Positions 34,232-46,800 of a stretch of DNA of 64,000 nucleotides are shown in pieces; the first letter of the stretch is position 1, and every line of letters starts with the position of its first letter. Source of the stretch: Pleodorina starrii (Eukaryota; Chlorophyta; Chlorophyceae; Chlamydomonadales; Volvocaceae). A program made the position numbers and the translations under genes. The notes under the pieces are model-generated. The model did no database searches, was not told the origin of the DNA, and was given only the letters and a program-made list of their open reading frames with translations. The DNA lies in NCBI GenBank assembly GCA_030267565.1, contig BRXU01000002.1, positions 1,550,001-1,614,000 on the forward strand. The letters are read 5' to 3'.

Positions 34232-36805
34232 ATAATTATCACGCTGGAACTGCGGCCTACCCCGGCTCCGGTGCTATCGAGTGTGTCGTGCGATTTGGGG
34301 GGGCTACAGTAGGCAGGTTTAGATATGAATTCGGGGCTGTAGATAAGGGTAGATGTAGATAGTAAAGCAAGGATGCATTCTGCGGTAATCCCGCAATCCT
34401 AGGGGTTGATTAGGAACCAGTTTAGAGCAGCGGCTACCTTGGCGCCAACGACGCCACCGTGAAATTAGTTAGGAGCTCAGGACAGGTGCATGGGAGTAGT
34501 AGGATGCTTGCCGCGTGCAAGCAGTGGACAGCAGCAGGCATTTTTAGAGGATCCATCTACATACGCTAGCAACTGCATCTTTTGTCCTTAAAAAGGCACA
34601 TCGTGTTGACGGTTTAATATAAAAAAATTGACCTGGCATTGTCTGATGGCTGAGGAGATTGACGGGGACCTGCGGTAGTGGTAGTGGCGGTTGACGCATG
34701 CATCTTTAGCCGTACAAGGTACAACGGTCTGTTGACGATCGACCTGGATGGTCAGCGGCATATTCGCATCTTAGCTGTAATGCACCGCCTCTGAAGGCTC
34801 GTCCATCCCAGACTGATATGTCTTGACGTGTATATACACGAATACACCTATCTACGGCAAATGAGGAGAGACGAGGCAATCGTTGCAGTGGTCCCGGCGA
34901 ATGCGTCACTGGCGCATACTGGACATAACACTGCTGTCGCCTAAAGATGGGGAAGGTGGCGGCCCAAGCGGCCAGCGACTCCACCCGGAGCAGTCACACT
35001 CAGGGGCCATGTGTCGTACCTCGTCGTACCTGGTCGTACCAAGCGTCGTATTGAGCACGCGCCATATGGCATACCAGTCCTATCAGTGCGTGCAGACATT
35101 GCCGGGCCGGGTTGAAAAAGAGTGGAAGCGGCCTTGCACGGGCCTCGACATCTTCATTCGCAGTTAGGGGCCTTTGTGAAGCCCCTCTGGACGCACAAAA
35201 ACATTCGCATGGGGACTCCTAGCTGACCCACATCAGTTCCATCGACTTCCCTCTACGGTAATCCATATAATGTGGTCGAAGCGGTGGCGCGGTTAACTGG
35301 ATTTTGCCTGACCAGTGCTGACCCACATGAGCGGTGGCGCAAGCGTGCACACCCGCGAATGGCGAAAGCACCTTGGCTTTCGTGGGGCGCAAAAACCGGC
35401 TTGAGCTTTGCAGCCATGTGCAAGCCTCGAGGTCCCAATTGAGCCGTTGGCAAACCAACCACGGATAGACTGCGCGGCTGACATTAACGGCTGTCAGGCT
35501 GGTGGTCCCTTGATGTGGGCCCAGCATGCGGTGGCATGGTCCTTTGCGCAGGAAGACCTGCCTGCTGCGCACCTTTCCTTGCCTTTATTATCCCGCAGGC
35601 CCACGCGTTCCTCCCATTTTAGTTTGCATAAGTGACTGCACCTCGACCCCTACCATGTTGCCCTCATCTTGCCAATCTGGAGGACCGAGTCACTGACTTT
35701 CCGAATTACTTCTCACATGAAAAGCTAGGATTCACTACATTGTTGATGAACACCAATTATAGCAGCTCGTTTCACATCCTGATTTCAGTCTCCCGGGAGC
35801 CGAAACGCGTTTGCACGGCGGGCACGGTGGACTCGGACTCTAGCTCTAATACATCAAAGTTATTTTGCATAAGCAATCATGCCATGCATGTCGTATTAAT
35901 GCCCACGAACTTAATATACAAATACTGGACAAAATCCCACATGGCGTCTGATTTTTTTTGAGCCCGCCAGTACCAACTGAACCAACTACCGCCGGTGTCG
36001 TAAATGGGGGCAACTACAAATAGCGCTTGATAGATGTAATTTTTTACAGACTTGTCGTGATGGACTTATGACTGACTGGAGCAGGACTTTTGACCTGACC
36101 TCCTGACGGACGCGACTAATCTGCTTCCGAAGACTCCTTTTCAGCCTCCTTTTGCAATGTAAGTTTCTAACAAAATATTTTTTATGACGAAATTATTGAT
36201 GTATGCCCGTCAAATAATATAAATTGCACCCCCGATGGCCTTGCATTTGCCTCGCTGTTGGATGGCGGTGACGCATCACGGCAGCCCTGCCACACCGGAG
36301 TCCCGCATGATTGCTCGCGTCAAGTAGGAGGTCATATAATATTGATGCCATACTGTACGTATACATGGCAAATTTCCGCAGGCGTCGCAGACCTTACACA
36401 ATTCTCGCCGGTTCCGTGACTCAACACGAGCGCTTTGGCCCCATCTCGACTTGTTCTTTGCGTGCAGAACCTAATTAAAACTCATACATGGCTCCCAGGT
36501 ACATGCAAAAGCGTTCGCGTGTTCCGGGTGCGCCCCTGTCGTTCCGCAATTGCCAGGATCAAAATGCCGATATAGTACTGGATGATTTTATGTCACTGCC
36601 AAGCTGACCTGGTCGATCCGCAGTCAAGCATTTTTTACGCATTACCGAAAGGTTTTAAAGCAGCCGTCGCCAACAAAATAGCGACAGTATGTGCGAATGT
36701 GGCCGCGCGCCATCGGTGTGCATGATGCCATGGCGACGCGCAAGGACAGACTTGGCTCCAAAAATGCGGCAGACCCACATTTCAATTTTTCTCCCGCACT
36801 CGCAG
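34232..36805. other. Spacer between X1 and X2
   Basis: Moderate-GC to A/T-rich sequence with only short frames. Unresolved 5' exons of X2 may lie here. I see no domain, no repeat array and no RNA gene that I can support. Confidence 0.4.
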
Positions 36806-39010
36806 GACCGCCAGCCGCGTCTTCGGCAAGCTCTGCTGCTTGTCGCCAATCAGCGAAACACATAGCCCAGTTCCAACCTTTTGTCGTAAGTTACACGCCC
36901 GTGCGTATGGCATTAGCCAAATATGTCTTGTCAATTAGGTCATCCGCTCGCGATCTGGTCGGCGGTCCCGTCCATGGACATCGCGCCGTGCGTGTCCCCG
37001 ACCGTGCGACCTCGTGACTAGCTTCGCGGTTTGACTGGGGCAACTGCGTGGGCAAATCCTGGCCCACCTGTCGCAAAGGAGCAGCATCTACTTGGGTCAC
37101 GCCGATATCCCTGCACTTGTATGTAATACGGTATTCCAACCGCCCTACACTGCCGTAGCCAAAGGGCAACCTAAAACACCGGAAGGGCCGTCTTTGGGCG
37201 TATTCCTTCCCGCCTCACCCTCATTGGCTTCACCTACCGGTAACTGCCCTTACCGCTGTTAACCCTCGTCGTCCCTTGCCCGCGGTTGTGGAAACGGTTT
37301 GTCAACCCAGGGACGCCTTCCTCGACGGGCAGGCGCCTGCTGCAGCGGCGGCCACGGCTCAACGATCTTGCTCTGCTGGTCCAACAGCAGCTGCTGGACG
37401 TCCCGGCAGCGCTACGGCTGCCCGCCAATTCAACGGCGGAGCAGCAGCAGGCCTGGGCAGAGGTACGGCATGCCAACATTTATTTGCGATCTGGGTTCTG
37501 GATTCTGGACTGTGATGAGTCGCATTGTACGGCACTTATGATCCACGTAAGAGGTACAGCACGCTTAGCAGCGCAGGGATCTGCTTTAGGGAGGGCGGGC
37601 AGGGCCTTTATCTGGCGGTAGAGTGTCCCTGGCATCCATGCATGTCGAATGGGCCTGAAGGCTGTCACTCGCGACACGCGTAGGCACTTGGGCAGGCGTC
37701 GAGATTGCGCCGCCGTGGTTATGCTGACCCATTCGTGCCTCAAGTGCGCAGTGTCCCGGCCTGAGGAACTCGGCACTCAACACAACACGAATCCGTGCGC
37801 TGCGCGACGCCACGCTACCGTATAGCCCGCATCTAGGGCGGGGCAAGGTTTGCACCCCTTAGCAGAACATGCGGGAAAGTCTGAACCTTAGTCGCATCGT
37901 GCCCGGCCCCTCCGCAATCGCCATTACAACGCAGATCTACCGAATCGGGACGCCACAGCCGCCGCCGTCGCTGACGGCGGACACCGCGAGGCCGCAGACG
38001 GGGCATCCGTCACCGTCCGCGACGGCAATGAAGCCCCCGCCGTCGGCGGTGGCGGTGCGGCCCTCGCCGTCGTGTGCGGCGCACTCTTCGCTGTCGTCGC
38101 TGCCGCCGGGCGTGCTGGCGCCGTCGCCGCCCGTCGGCGCTTCGCCGCATGCCGGCACTTTGCCTCTGACGCCCGGTACGTGCGTGCCAACGTGTAGGGA
38201 TCGAGTGGGGTGCGCCTTAACTGCCTGGTGTGACGCATTGCGCCGGAAATAAAGACCACACAAGCCGCGCTCGGGCTCTTGGCCTGATCCGGCGTGGGCG
38301 GCACAAACCCACGCGCTTCCGCCCGTGTTCCCCACATGCCTGTAAACCGTTTCAGCCATGCCGTGGCCCTCTCTTCGTGGGATTATGGGTAATCGATTCG
38401 GGCGCTGTCTTGCACGGGTGCGTGTATGTGTGTGTGCGACCTGCGTGGCGTATCCTGCGCCGCTGGCCGCACATACGCATGTGGCCCGCCCGTTAGGGAG
38501 CAAACGAATCCGAAATCCCGAAACCCACACAGTCGCGCCCTAGGCCCTACGATGTCAGTCTGTCGTCTTTGCCACCGTCGGCCGCCTCCTAGCTGCACAA
38601 CCGGCCCCATTCCCACTACAAACACATCTCGCTGACTTACTGTGTCTTGCGGATTGTCCCCGCTGCTGCCCCACACTTTCCCTCCGCTGCGCTCGCTGCG
38701 TCGGCACCTGGACCTGATTCGGGATTTGGCTATGGATCTGGATCTGGATTCGGCCCTGCGTGTCGACCTGGATTGCGCATCCGTCTGCTGCTCCAACTAA
38801 CTCGCAGTCTCCAGCGGTGCCGGCGCCCTCTACTGCTGGCAGCGTCCGACGTTTCTGAAGACTGCGAGCGGCTGCACTGGAAGCAGCTTGTTTTCGCTGG
38901 ACCTCCAGCACTCTCCCTCCCCGGCCGCTGCCGGATTTACCACCATGTCACCAGCGGCGGACGGCGCGGGGCCCGTTGCGCCATTCAAGCCGCGCACCTT
39001 GCGCTATTGA
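36806..39010 (+). CDS. Unrecognised gene X2, four 3' exons (partial)
   Basis: Exons 36806-36885, 37311-37462, 37935-38175 and 38808-39010 (TGA) have AG acceptors and GTAAGT, GTACGG and GTACGT donors, and their phases agree at every join. The product contains GKLCCLSPISETHSP, a Leu/Gln-rich amphipathic stretch (RLNDLALLVQQQLLDVPAAL) and a Pro/Ser-rich region. Its end includes SLFSLDLQHSPSPAAAG and finishes KPRTLRY. The 5' end is not found. The layout mirrors X1: a Pro-rich phase-1 exon, a GGATCT tract, a short last exon, then a shared 3' flank. A tandem duplicate is therefore likely. I recognise no family; the repeated S-P sites suggest a regulated, disordered C-terminus. Confidence 0.4.
38728..38757 (+). 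repeat. Short GGATCT tract
   Basis: TATGGATCTGGATCTGGATT, with flanking relics, occupies the same relative position as the longer array at 33597. Confidence 0.6.
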
Positions 39011-39103
39011 TAAGCGCACCAGCAAGGCCAGCGTCACCGCTGACTTGACGACTATCGTATCACTTTGGAAACCGTGCCACGCACCCTTTCCGCCCGCGCT
39101 GCG

Positions 39104-39361
39104 GCCACGGCGCATATTGGCCGTGTCCGCGCGCAGGGCGGGGGAAAGAAAAAAGATACCGCAGAAGAAAGATTCCGCCGGGCGGGGGAGCGTGCGCCTG
39201 CGATATGAATTGACAACCGGGACGTTGACGGCCCGGACCGCATGCCGCCGCCGGCGACCGCAGTCAGCGCTATGCGAGTGAGGTCATCATCATTGGCTTC
39301 GGAGCCGGATGATGGCCGCGCTTCCGTCCACTGACTTGCACGTTGACGTTTTGACAGTTGT
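39104..39361 (+). repeat. Diverged direct duplication, copy 2
   Basis: Second copy of the segment at 34019-34231. It starts at GGCGCATATTGGCCGTG, about 100 bases beyond the X2 stop. Confidence 0.85.
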
Positions 39362-41131
39362 TTCCTTTTCCCCGGTACGGCCGCCTAGCGGCGCCGGTGT
39401 TATGCATTTCGGGGTTCAGGACAGAGTAGACTTAGTCAGTGTAGGTAGGCCGGCAGGGCGACATCCAGCCCTGCGGTACGTAGGTCACGGCGTGCAGTAC
39501 GCGCGCTTGCATGTACGGTTTGTACGTTCGCACAGGGATGTTAGTGAGGCAGTTATACTTCGTTGACTCAAAATTATTTTCAAAAAATTGACCAGACAAT
39601 TGGTTGGAAGCGTGGTGGAATTTCGCCGGGTAGACATGTAGGGACAGGACAGGTAGACTTTGGTATCGTTATGGGTATGGACCCAAACAAGTCGTGCTGC
39701 CGCGCATTGTCATGCCAGGCAATCAGTGCTGCTTGCAGACAAATAAGAGTTAGTAGGTAGATGCTGCCAATGGACGGCCGGGCAGGCGCTCGCCTGGAAG
39801 TAGAAAAGGTGACTAGCGGTGTGTAGAGCATGCTTAGCAGTAGCACCAACTACTGCTACTGCTGCTTAGCATGAACATGAGCTGGTAGCAGTAGAGTAGC
39901 AGTACCATTATAAGCAGTATTAGCAGCATTAGCAGCATATGACTGTAATACAATATCTACTCCCGGAGGAGAAATGAAAGAAGCGTCCTGCCCGCGCGGT
40001 GCGTGCATGGCACGCGTGACTACCATAGCCCCGGTGTCCACAACTCTGCAGGGGTCTACGGGTAGCTGCGAGGTCCGTGCGGCGCCGGCGTTGGGCCGCC
40101 GGAACACGGATCACGTCTGCCAATTACCAGCGGGGTAGCCTGTTGTCCTGGAGAAAGCCTGCGAGAAGGCTTCATGCCTTTACTGGATATCACGCTGCAG
40201 TTAGCAGCTGCAGTCCGCGTGCCCCCAAAGGCCCAGGTGCAGCCCATCCCAAGGAAAAGCTGTTCATTATACAGGAAGCTGTCCATTTAATCAGAAACTA
40301 AGCGGGAGGGGAGCCGCGCTGTTCAGCACAGGCCCCCACGGGCCGAGTTCCAAGAAGACTTGGCGGCCGCATTGGCGTGCTCTGGAGCCAAAGCTTGCCG
40401 TAGCGTGCCCCCGCTCGAAATTGTGGGCGTGACTGGCAGGACAACGTTACATACCCCATTCTTCAAAGGGTACATCGGGATCCGACGAGTGCCTCGGGTA
40501 TGGCAAGGAACTGTATGTGATGGTGCCGATTCACGGCAGCAAGCGAATTGGTGCAGCGGAACCGTTCCATGTCTCTGCTTGAGGCTGCTTGCGAGCTGCA
40601 CAGATAGAGTTCGGTCATACCTTGCCCGGTTTGAGGCGGGGGAGGTACATGTAACCTTACTCATCATCCCGGTCGTGTGGACTTGTGGACTTGCGGAGGT
40701 TCGGCGGCCGTCGCGGCCGTCGCGTCGGTTGGGAGCTGCGTGAAATGGATTGCAGCTGCTGAACCCACTTGACCCGCAGGAAGGCTCGCCTTCAAAGCCT
40801 CCAGCGTGGCATTCGTGCAGTGGGCTTTCGAAGAAGGTGGGTGGTGACAATGGCCCTGCCGGCCCCGGGTTGATTTTGTACGGCATGTGGCAGTTAGTCG
40901 TTAGTCAACGCAATGCCAGTTGGCTTGTCAGAAAGCTCAGAGAGGGGGCCGCAACGCTCATGCCAGCTGAATTAGCCTAACTGGCACTGAGAGGTATTTG
41001 AGGGCCGTTCTAGGCTCTCGAGTAAAGTGTCTCGGTATTCGGAAGCATTATTCTGACGCGACAAATTCGCAGCCGGAAGGCGCCCCTTCGTGTTAAAATA
41101 GGTTATACTAGTAGGTGCACCCGCTGCCGAT
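39362..41131. other. Spacer upstream of UBA2
   Basis: Contains a CAGTAGCAG/TAGCAGCAT-rich stretch (39835-39945) and frames of up to 187 codons on both strands. None has splice context or a recognisable domain. The UBA2 promoter is presumably in the last few hundred bases. Confidence 0.4.
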
Positions 41132-43840
41132 ATGGCGGTCGAGGCGACAGGCGCAACGTGGCCTGCTGTTTTACGCACAAAGGAACTTCAGGAGAAGGTG
41201 AAGCCCACTTCAGCTGTCCTTTTGTAAATGTTCAATCAGATTAGACTGATAGGTCTTTGTAATTGTCTGGGCGCGAATGGCGCGAATTGCCGCAGATCAA
41301 GTCGGCCAAGGTCCTCTGCGTGGGCGCTGGAGGCATTGGATGTGAACTTTTGAAGACTTTGGTCTGCACCGGGTTCAGGAACATTGAAGTGGTAAGCACT
41401 CCAATTTTGCTCGTCCATGCCGGCACCCGTTTGAGGGAGGACTTCACCGAGCGCTAAAATGAGCGGCTTCACGTAAAACGGGGAAGGGAGGAGGACCGGA
41501 TTTTTCCATATCCGATGCTGAACGGGCGGTTTGGGGCTGGGACCCCAGGGTCGGTGCTGGGGTCGTGCTGCTGCAGGTCTTCGAGATTGCGGGGCCCCTC
41601 GCCACGCCACGCTATTCCTACACGGGTCTGGCATGCTGCATAATTGCTGGATATTGCAGACCCTTTCTGGGTACCCTAGTAGAGCGTCGCAGCCTGGTAG
41701 TAATGCCCCCGGCCCCAGGGCGTCACCTGCTGAAATCACCCACGTGCGGTACACTTACGGCGCCCCACGTCGCGCATAAGCCCATCAAGATATCTGCCAA
41801 CACTCCATTCAGGAGGCTAGCCTTGACACCACCGGCCTCGTGGAGCATCCTCCCTCAAAACGCTGGCCGTTAGCAACAAATCAGTACCACGCCTCCAACC
41901 GCAGATCGACCTGGACACCATCGAGACATCCAACCTCAACCGTCAATTCCTCTTCCGCAAGCACCACGTGGGGCAGAGCAAGGCCAACACCGCGGCGCAA
42001 GTCGTCAAGGTGGGCGGTGGGTGGCTGGCTGGCGGGGCGCCACGGGGCGCGGCGGACGCCGGGGTCGGAAGGCGTGTCGCCCTCTCGTCTGCCGCCTGGG
42101 CTTGTGCGGCGGGACGTGCCGGCCGTTGGCCCGTCATGTTTCGAACCCTCGGCTCCTCGGGCGCCGGATTTCACGGCTTCCGTCTGGCAGAACCCCGGGT
42201 ATGCGCAAGAGCTTGTATCTGGTTTGGAATTGGTGCGGCTGTCCGCTGCCGCGGTCTTTGCGCCCACCATCCTGAAGGCTCATGCCCACGCAAAGTGGTG
42301 GCCCGTCGAAGTCGCGGGTGATATGCGCGCACTGCTGCAGGGCTTCTGCCCGGCGGCGAGTATCACGGCCCACCACGCCAACATCAAGGAGGGGCGCTTC
42401 GATGTGGATTTCCTCCGGGGCTTTGATATCGTGCTCAACGGGCTTGACAACCTGGAGGTAGGAGGCGGGGCCAGAGGGGCGGACCGGGGAGAGGGACCAG
42501 AGTTTATCGGGGCGGGGTAACAAATGATACCGCAGCGGAGACGGAGACGGCGTTAGCGAACGGACCCAGAACCCAGTAATACTTACCGAACATACCTGTA
42601 ACCTTACCGAGCTGAAAATACGCTGCGACCGCGTCGCCGATCGGGGCGGGGCCCCTCATTAGACTGGGGCGGGGGCCGGGGCCGTGATAACGGGGCGAAC
42701 CGCACGCGTGGGGTATACGGAAGTGGCGCGGGGGTTGGGGCAGGGTTACGTGGGGGCGTCGCCCCAAAAGGGCGAACCCGTGGTCTGGGGTGCAGGAATA
42801 TTGGGGGGTTATAATAGCGAAAGTTCGGTCCTGCAGGGGAGGTCTAGTTTGGGCCCGGATATTACCGTCTCGCGGGACCCCCGAATAGGGAAGCCGCTGG
42901 CTTGGGAAGCTGCTGTACTGCCGGGGTACCTTAACTCGTTGGCCAAAAGATCCGGATGTCGGGAATCGTGGGTGAGCGAGGCACCTGGGGAGAGCCTGCC
43001 GCGGCCCCTTGCTTGGCTGAAGCCTGCGCCTGCGCCTGCGCCTGCCCTGGGGCACCGCGGAGCTGATGCGTGATGCCCCTGCGTCTGGCCCTCCGTTCAG
43101 GCGCGGCGGCACGTGAACCGGCTGTGCCTGGCTGCGGAGCGGCCTCTGGTGGAGTCGGGAACCGCGGGCTACCTGGGGCAGGTGGGTGACCCCGGTTTGG
43201 GGTCTAAGAAGACGCGGACTCCATGCCTTGGGATGGGGCTTTGGCGGGGTGTTACAGGGAAGCGGCTGTCCTGTTGGTAGGGCAATGGCGGAGGCGGTCT
43301 CCAGGGGTCAGAGGGTAATGTTGGGCGGATGATGGGCGCTGTATGTGTGCGTTTGGGTGACTGGGGGGGAATGGAGGGCGGGGAGAAGAGAGGGCAAGGG
43401 CACTGGCCGTGCCACTTACGCCCCCGGCGATGTATTGTGGGCTGCCGAATTGCGTATCCTTTGTAGCACCGTGCACATGGCACCTCGGTACTTCAGCTCT
43501 CAACTGAAGTCGTACCAAAGTCGTTGGTACGGCATCCAACTGGTTTGACACCACGGGGCCATGTTGCCCCTCCCCACCGCGCGTCCCCATGCACACACAC
43601 GCACACGCACACACGCACAGGTGACGGTGCACCTCAAGGGCCGCACCGAGTGCTTCGAGTGCCAGCCCAAGCCCACGCCCAAGAGCTTCCCCATCTGCAC
43701 GTTGCGCAACACCCCCGACCGCCCCATCCACACGATTGTGTGGGCCAAGGACCTGCTCTTCAACCGACTCTTTGGGCCGCCGGAGGCTGTCTCAGGCGCG
43801 TGGCTGGGCGGGGTCGAATCCTCGAATAAGGTCTCACTGG
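41132..43840 (+). other. UBA2: UBA2 exons 1-6 (adenylation domain, first half)
   Basis: Exons: 41132-41197, 41296-41391, 41905-42009, 42341-42457, 43101-43181, 43621-about 43840. The ATG at 41132 opens 22 codons in phase with the nucleotide-loop exon. Exon 6 may instead stop at 43788 (GAGGCT before GTCTCA). Only the 43840 donor matches the phase of the next exon, so I prefer it, although its GTCGGG consensus is poor. Confidence 0.8.
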
Positions 43841-46800
43841 GTCGGGTCGGGCTGGGCTGAAACGGGTCGGAGTGGGCTTGCAGTGGGCGGGCTCGCCGAC
43901 AGGGGGACTTGGAGGCGGCGTTGTATTTGAGGTACATTGTTGGGATTTATGTGGCATGTAAGCAAGCCCGTGCTTCTCGGCAAGGTAACAGGTACGTTTA
44001 ACGAATACCTTTCCGGTCGCTAGCTTTCAGCTGATGATCACCATCGCTGTCCGTCGCTTGCTTTCCATAACGACCAGCAAGCCATATTGCTCACCGCGCC
44101 CGTACACCCGCGATTGCGGTACACAGACTTGGACGACCAAGCTCGGCGGGAGGAGCAGCAGCAGCAGGCAGAGGCTGAGGCGGCGGCAGCGACCGAGGGA
44201 GGCGACGAAGCCTCCGGCGACGCGGCGGCCGACGCGGCAGCGGCGGCGGCGGCGACTGCGGCAGCCAACGCCGCGACCGCGGAGGATCCGTCGTTCTTCC
44301 TGCGCCGCGACGGCGAGGCCTCCCTGGACTACGCGGGGCGCGTATTCGAGCGGGTCTACACGACCGACATCGAGTCGCTGTGCGGCGTCAAGGTGCGCTT
44401 GCCGGGCAGCAGGCCTGGAGGGGCACTGCGTGTGGGGCCCGGAGCCCTGTGGCCGTCCTTTTGGCAGCGGGCAGGGTATGCCGGGTATGTGCGGGGCTGC
44501 GGGTGTACCAGCTCTCCTCAGGGAGGTCCTTAGAGGACACCTGGGGGCGGCGCAGGCGCGCGAGCCGGGCCTCTGCCTTGCGGTAGCGTTCTGCCTTACC
44601 CATCAACGCCGCCTGGTCCGAGTGCAGGCCCTGCTGGGAACACTGGTACCCGAAGTGCAGCCCGCAGCCCGCCCGCACGCAATGTCTCAACGGATGGTTG
44701 CAGTCTGCAGAGGGCCGTGTCGAGAGCGCAGGTCGTCCCAAGAGTGCCCTTTCCTTGATCCGTGTCCCCGGCCTGGTCGTGGCCCCTTGGTCCGCCCCCC
44801 CCCCCCCGCAGGAGCTGTGGGAGAAGCGGCCCCCGCCCAAGCCACTGCGGCTGACGGAGCTGCTGCCGGATCCGGACATGGCGGCAATCCGGTCCGCGCT
44901 GGAGGGGGCGAAGGCCAAGGGGCCGGGGGGCCAGGCGGCCTGCAGCGCGTCGCGGGCGCTGGGGCTCGCGAACGCCAGTCAGGTGCGACCTGGCCGCCGA
45001 GGTCCGTGCTGCGGCTGCTGCCTCTGCTGCTGCTCTGTCGTGGATTTAAAAAAAATACCGAAGCGAAGGGACGGAGAAGGCCGATATGTGTGTTCGAATG
45101 ATTGGAGCTCCAGCGCAGCGAAGAAGGGGGGTTTACATTTCCACAGCGTGGCGTTAATTTCAAATGGCCCTGTGTCGCTAAGCGGATGTGGGTCAGCTGC
45201 GCCCCGCATGGAAGGGTGCTGGTCACGCGCAACTGACCAGCCGCCGAACCCGCATGGCGCTGCGAGCCTCGACAGAAGCCTCACCCCGCAAATTGAAGGT
45301 TTTTCATTACTGTCCCTGCAAGTCATTAGTCCGGTAACGGCATTTGCAATCTCTGACTACTGTCAATGGCAGCATGGTGGGATTCACTATCGAGGTATCC
45401 GGCCTGGCGAACACCGACCGACCCACCGACCCACGGGTCTGCCCTCCCTGCGCGCAGAAGTGGACGGCGGCCCAAAACGCGTCCGTGCTGCTGCTGGCCG
45501 TCGCAATGTACCACGAGCTGCGCAAGGAGGAGGTGCGTGCGGTCCTCGCTGGCAAGGCGAGGGATCCGGCGGGCGTGGGAAGTGCAGGGAGCGCTGAGTT
45601 TGCGGGATTGTGGGGGAGTGCGGGTCAGGCCACGGACGTGAGGGAGGGATCCGCAGCAGCTTGTCAACAACGTCCGCAGTGTCTCATGTTATATAATGGG
45701 ACATATCACTCCCTGACCCCCCTAAACTGGCAGGTCGGCTCTGCTTCTTTCGACAAGGATGATGACCTGGCGGTGGACTTTGTAACGGCGGCCTCCAACC
45801 TGCGCAGCTTCTGCTACGGCATCCCGGAGCAGGTGAGCAGGCACCCGGGCGTCCAGGGAGGCGCGGCAGCAGCAGAGCCAATGCACGCACCCAAAGTCGC
45901 GGGAGTGGGTCGCACGCAAACGGCGGCGGCGGGCCCCTTTTGCTTCAGACCGCGCCTGCATCAACGCAACCTTACCTCCAAACCTGCTCTTCCCGCTTTC
46001 CACCCGCCGTACCATACACGCATCTCGAAAACAAGTGCGCTACCGCTTACCTCGTTGACTGCGCTGCATCGCGCTGCGGCCTCCCGGCCCGGGGGTGCGT
46101 TCCCCGCCGCCGCCCCCTTCTGCGCCCCCAGTCGCTGTTCGACGCCAAGGGCATGGCGGGCAACATCATCCACGCCATCGCCACCACCAACGCCATCATC
46201 TCGGGCCTCATCGTCACTGAGGCGCTCAAGATCCTCGCTGGTGAGTGGTGGAACCGCTGCACACTCGCAAGGCCAAGATACCGTAACTCCATTCATCGCC
46301 CTTGGCTCGCTGCGAGGCTGCCGGGGGCACCGCGTCCGCACTCATGCGCGCGCCGTCTTGCCCGGCCCTGGCACACTCACGCTCACCCCACGGCCGCCTC
46401 AAAACTGCCCCCAATCCTGGCTCGGTCCCCACCGCCATCACCACCACCACCTCACATCAGCTCGGTCCCCCCCACCACCACCACACATCAGCTCGGTCCC
46501 CACCACCACATCCACCCCACCGCCACCTCCACAGGCTGCCTGGAAGCGGTGCGCAACACCTACTTGTACGAGTTCCCCACCAGCAAGAGGCAGCTGGTGG
46601 TGCAGCGCCCCGACCCGCCCTGCAAGAACTGCATGGTGTGCGGCAAGGCGCAGCTCACGCTCCGGATCAGCACCGAGGTACGGAGGGAGGGAGGATGTGT
46701 GTGTTCTGGGGGTGGGGAGTAGGCATGGAAGCGGGTGGGGGCGGGGCGCGCGGGGGTCTCTGCGGCTGGTGCTGATACTGGCTGGCCGAGAGGTTTGGGG

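Noticed and set aside
40323..40886. Overlapping 127- and 187-codon ORFs on both strands upstream of UBA2
   Set aside because: No recognisable domain and no splice context, and both strands are equally open. Kept as non-coding.
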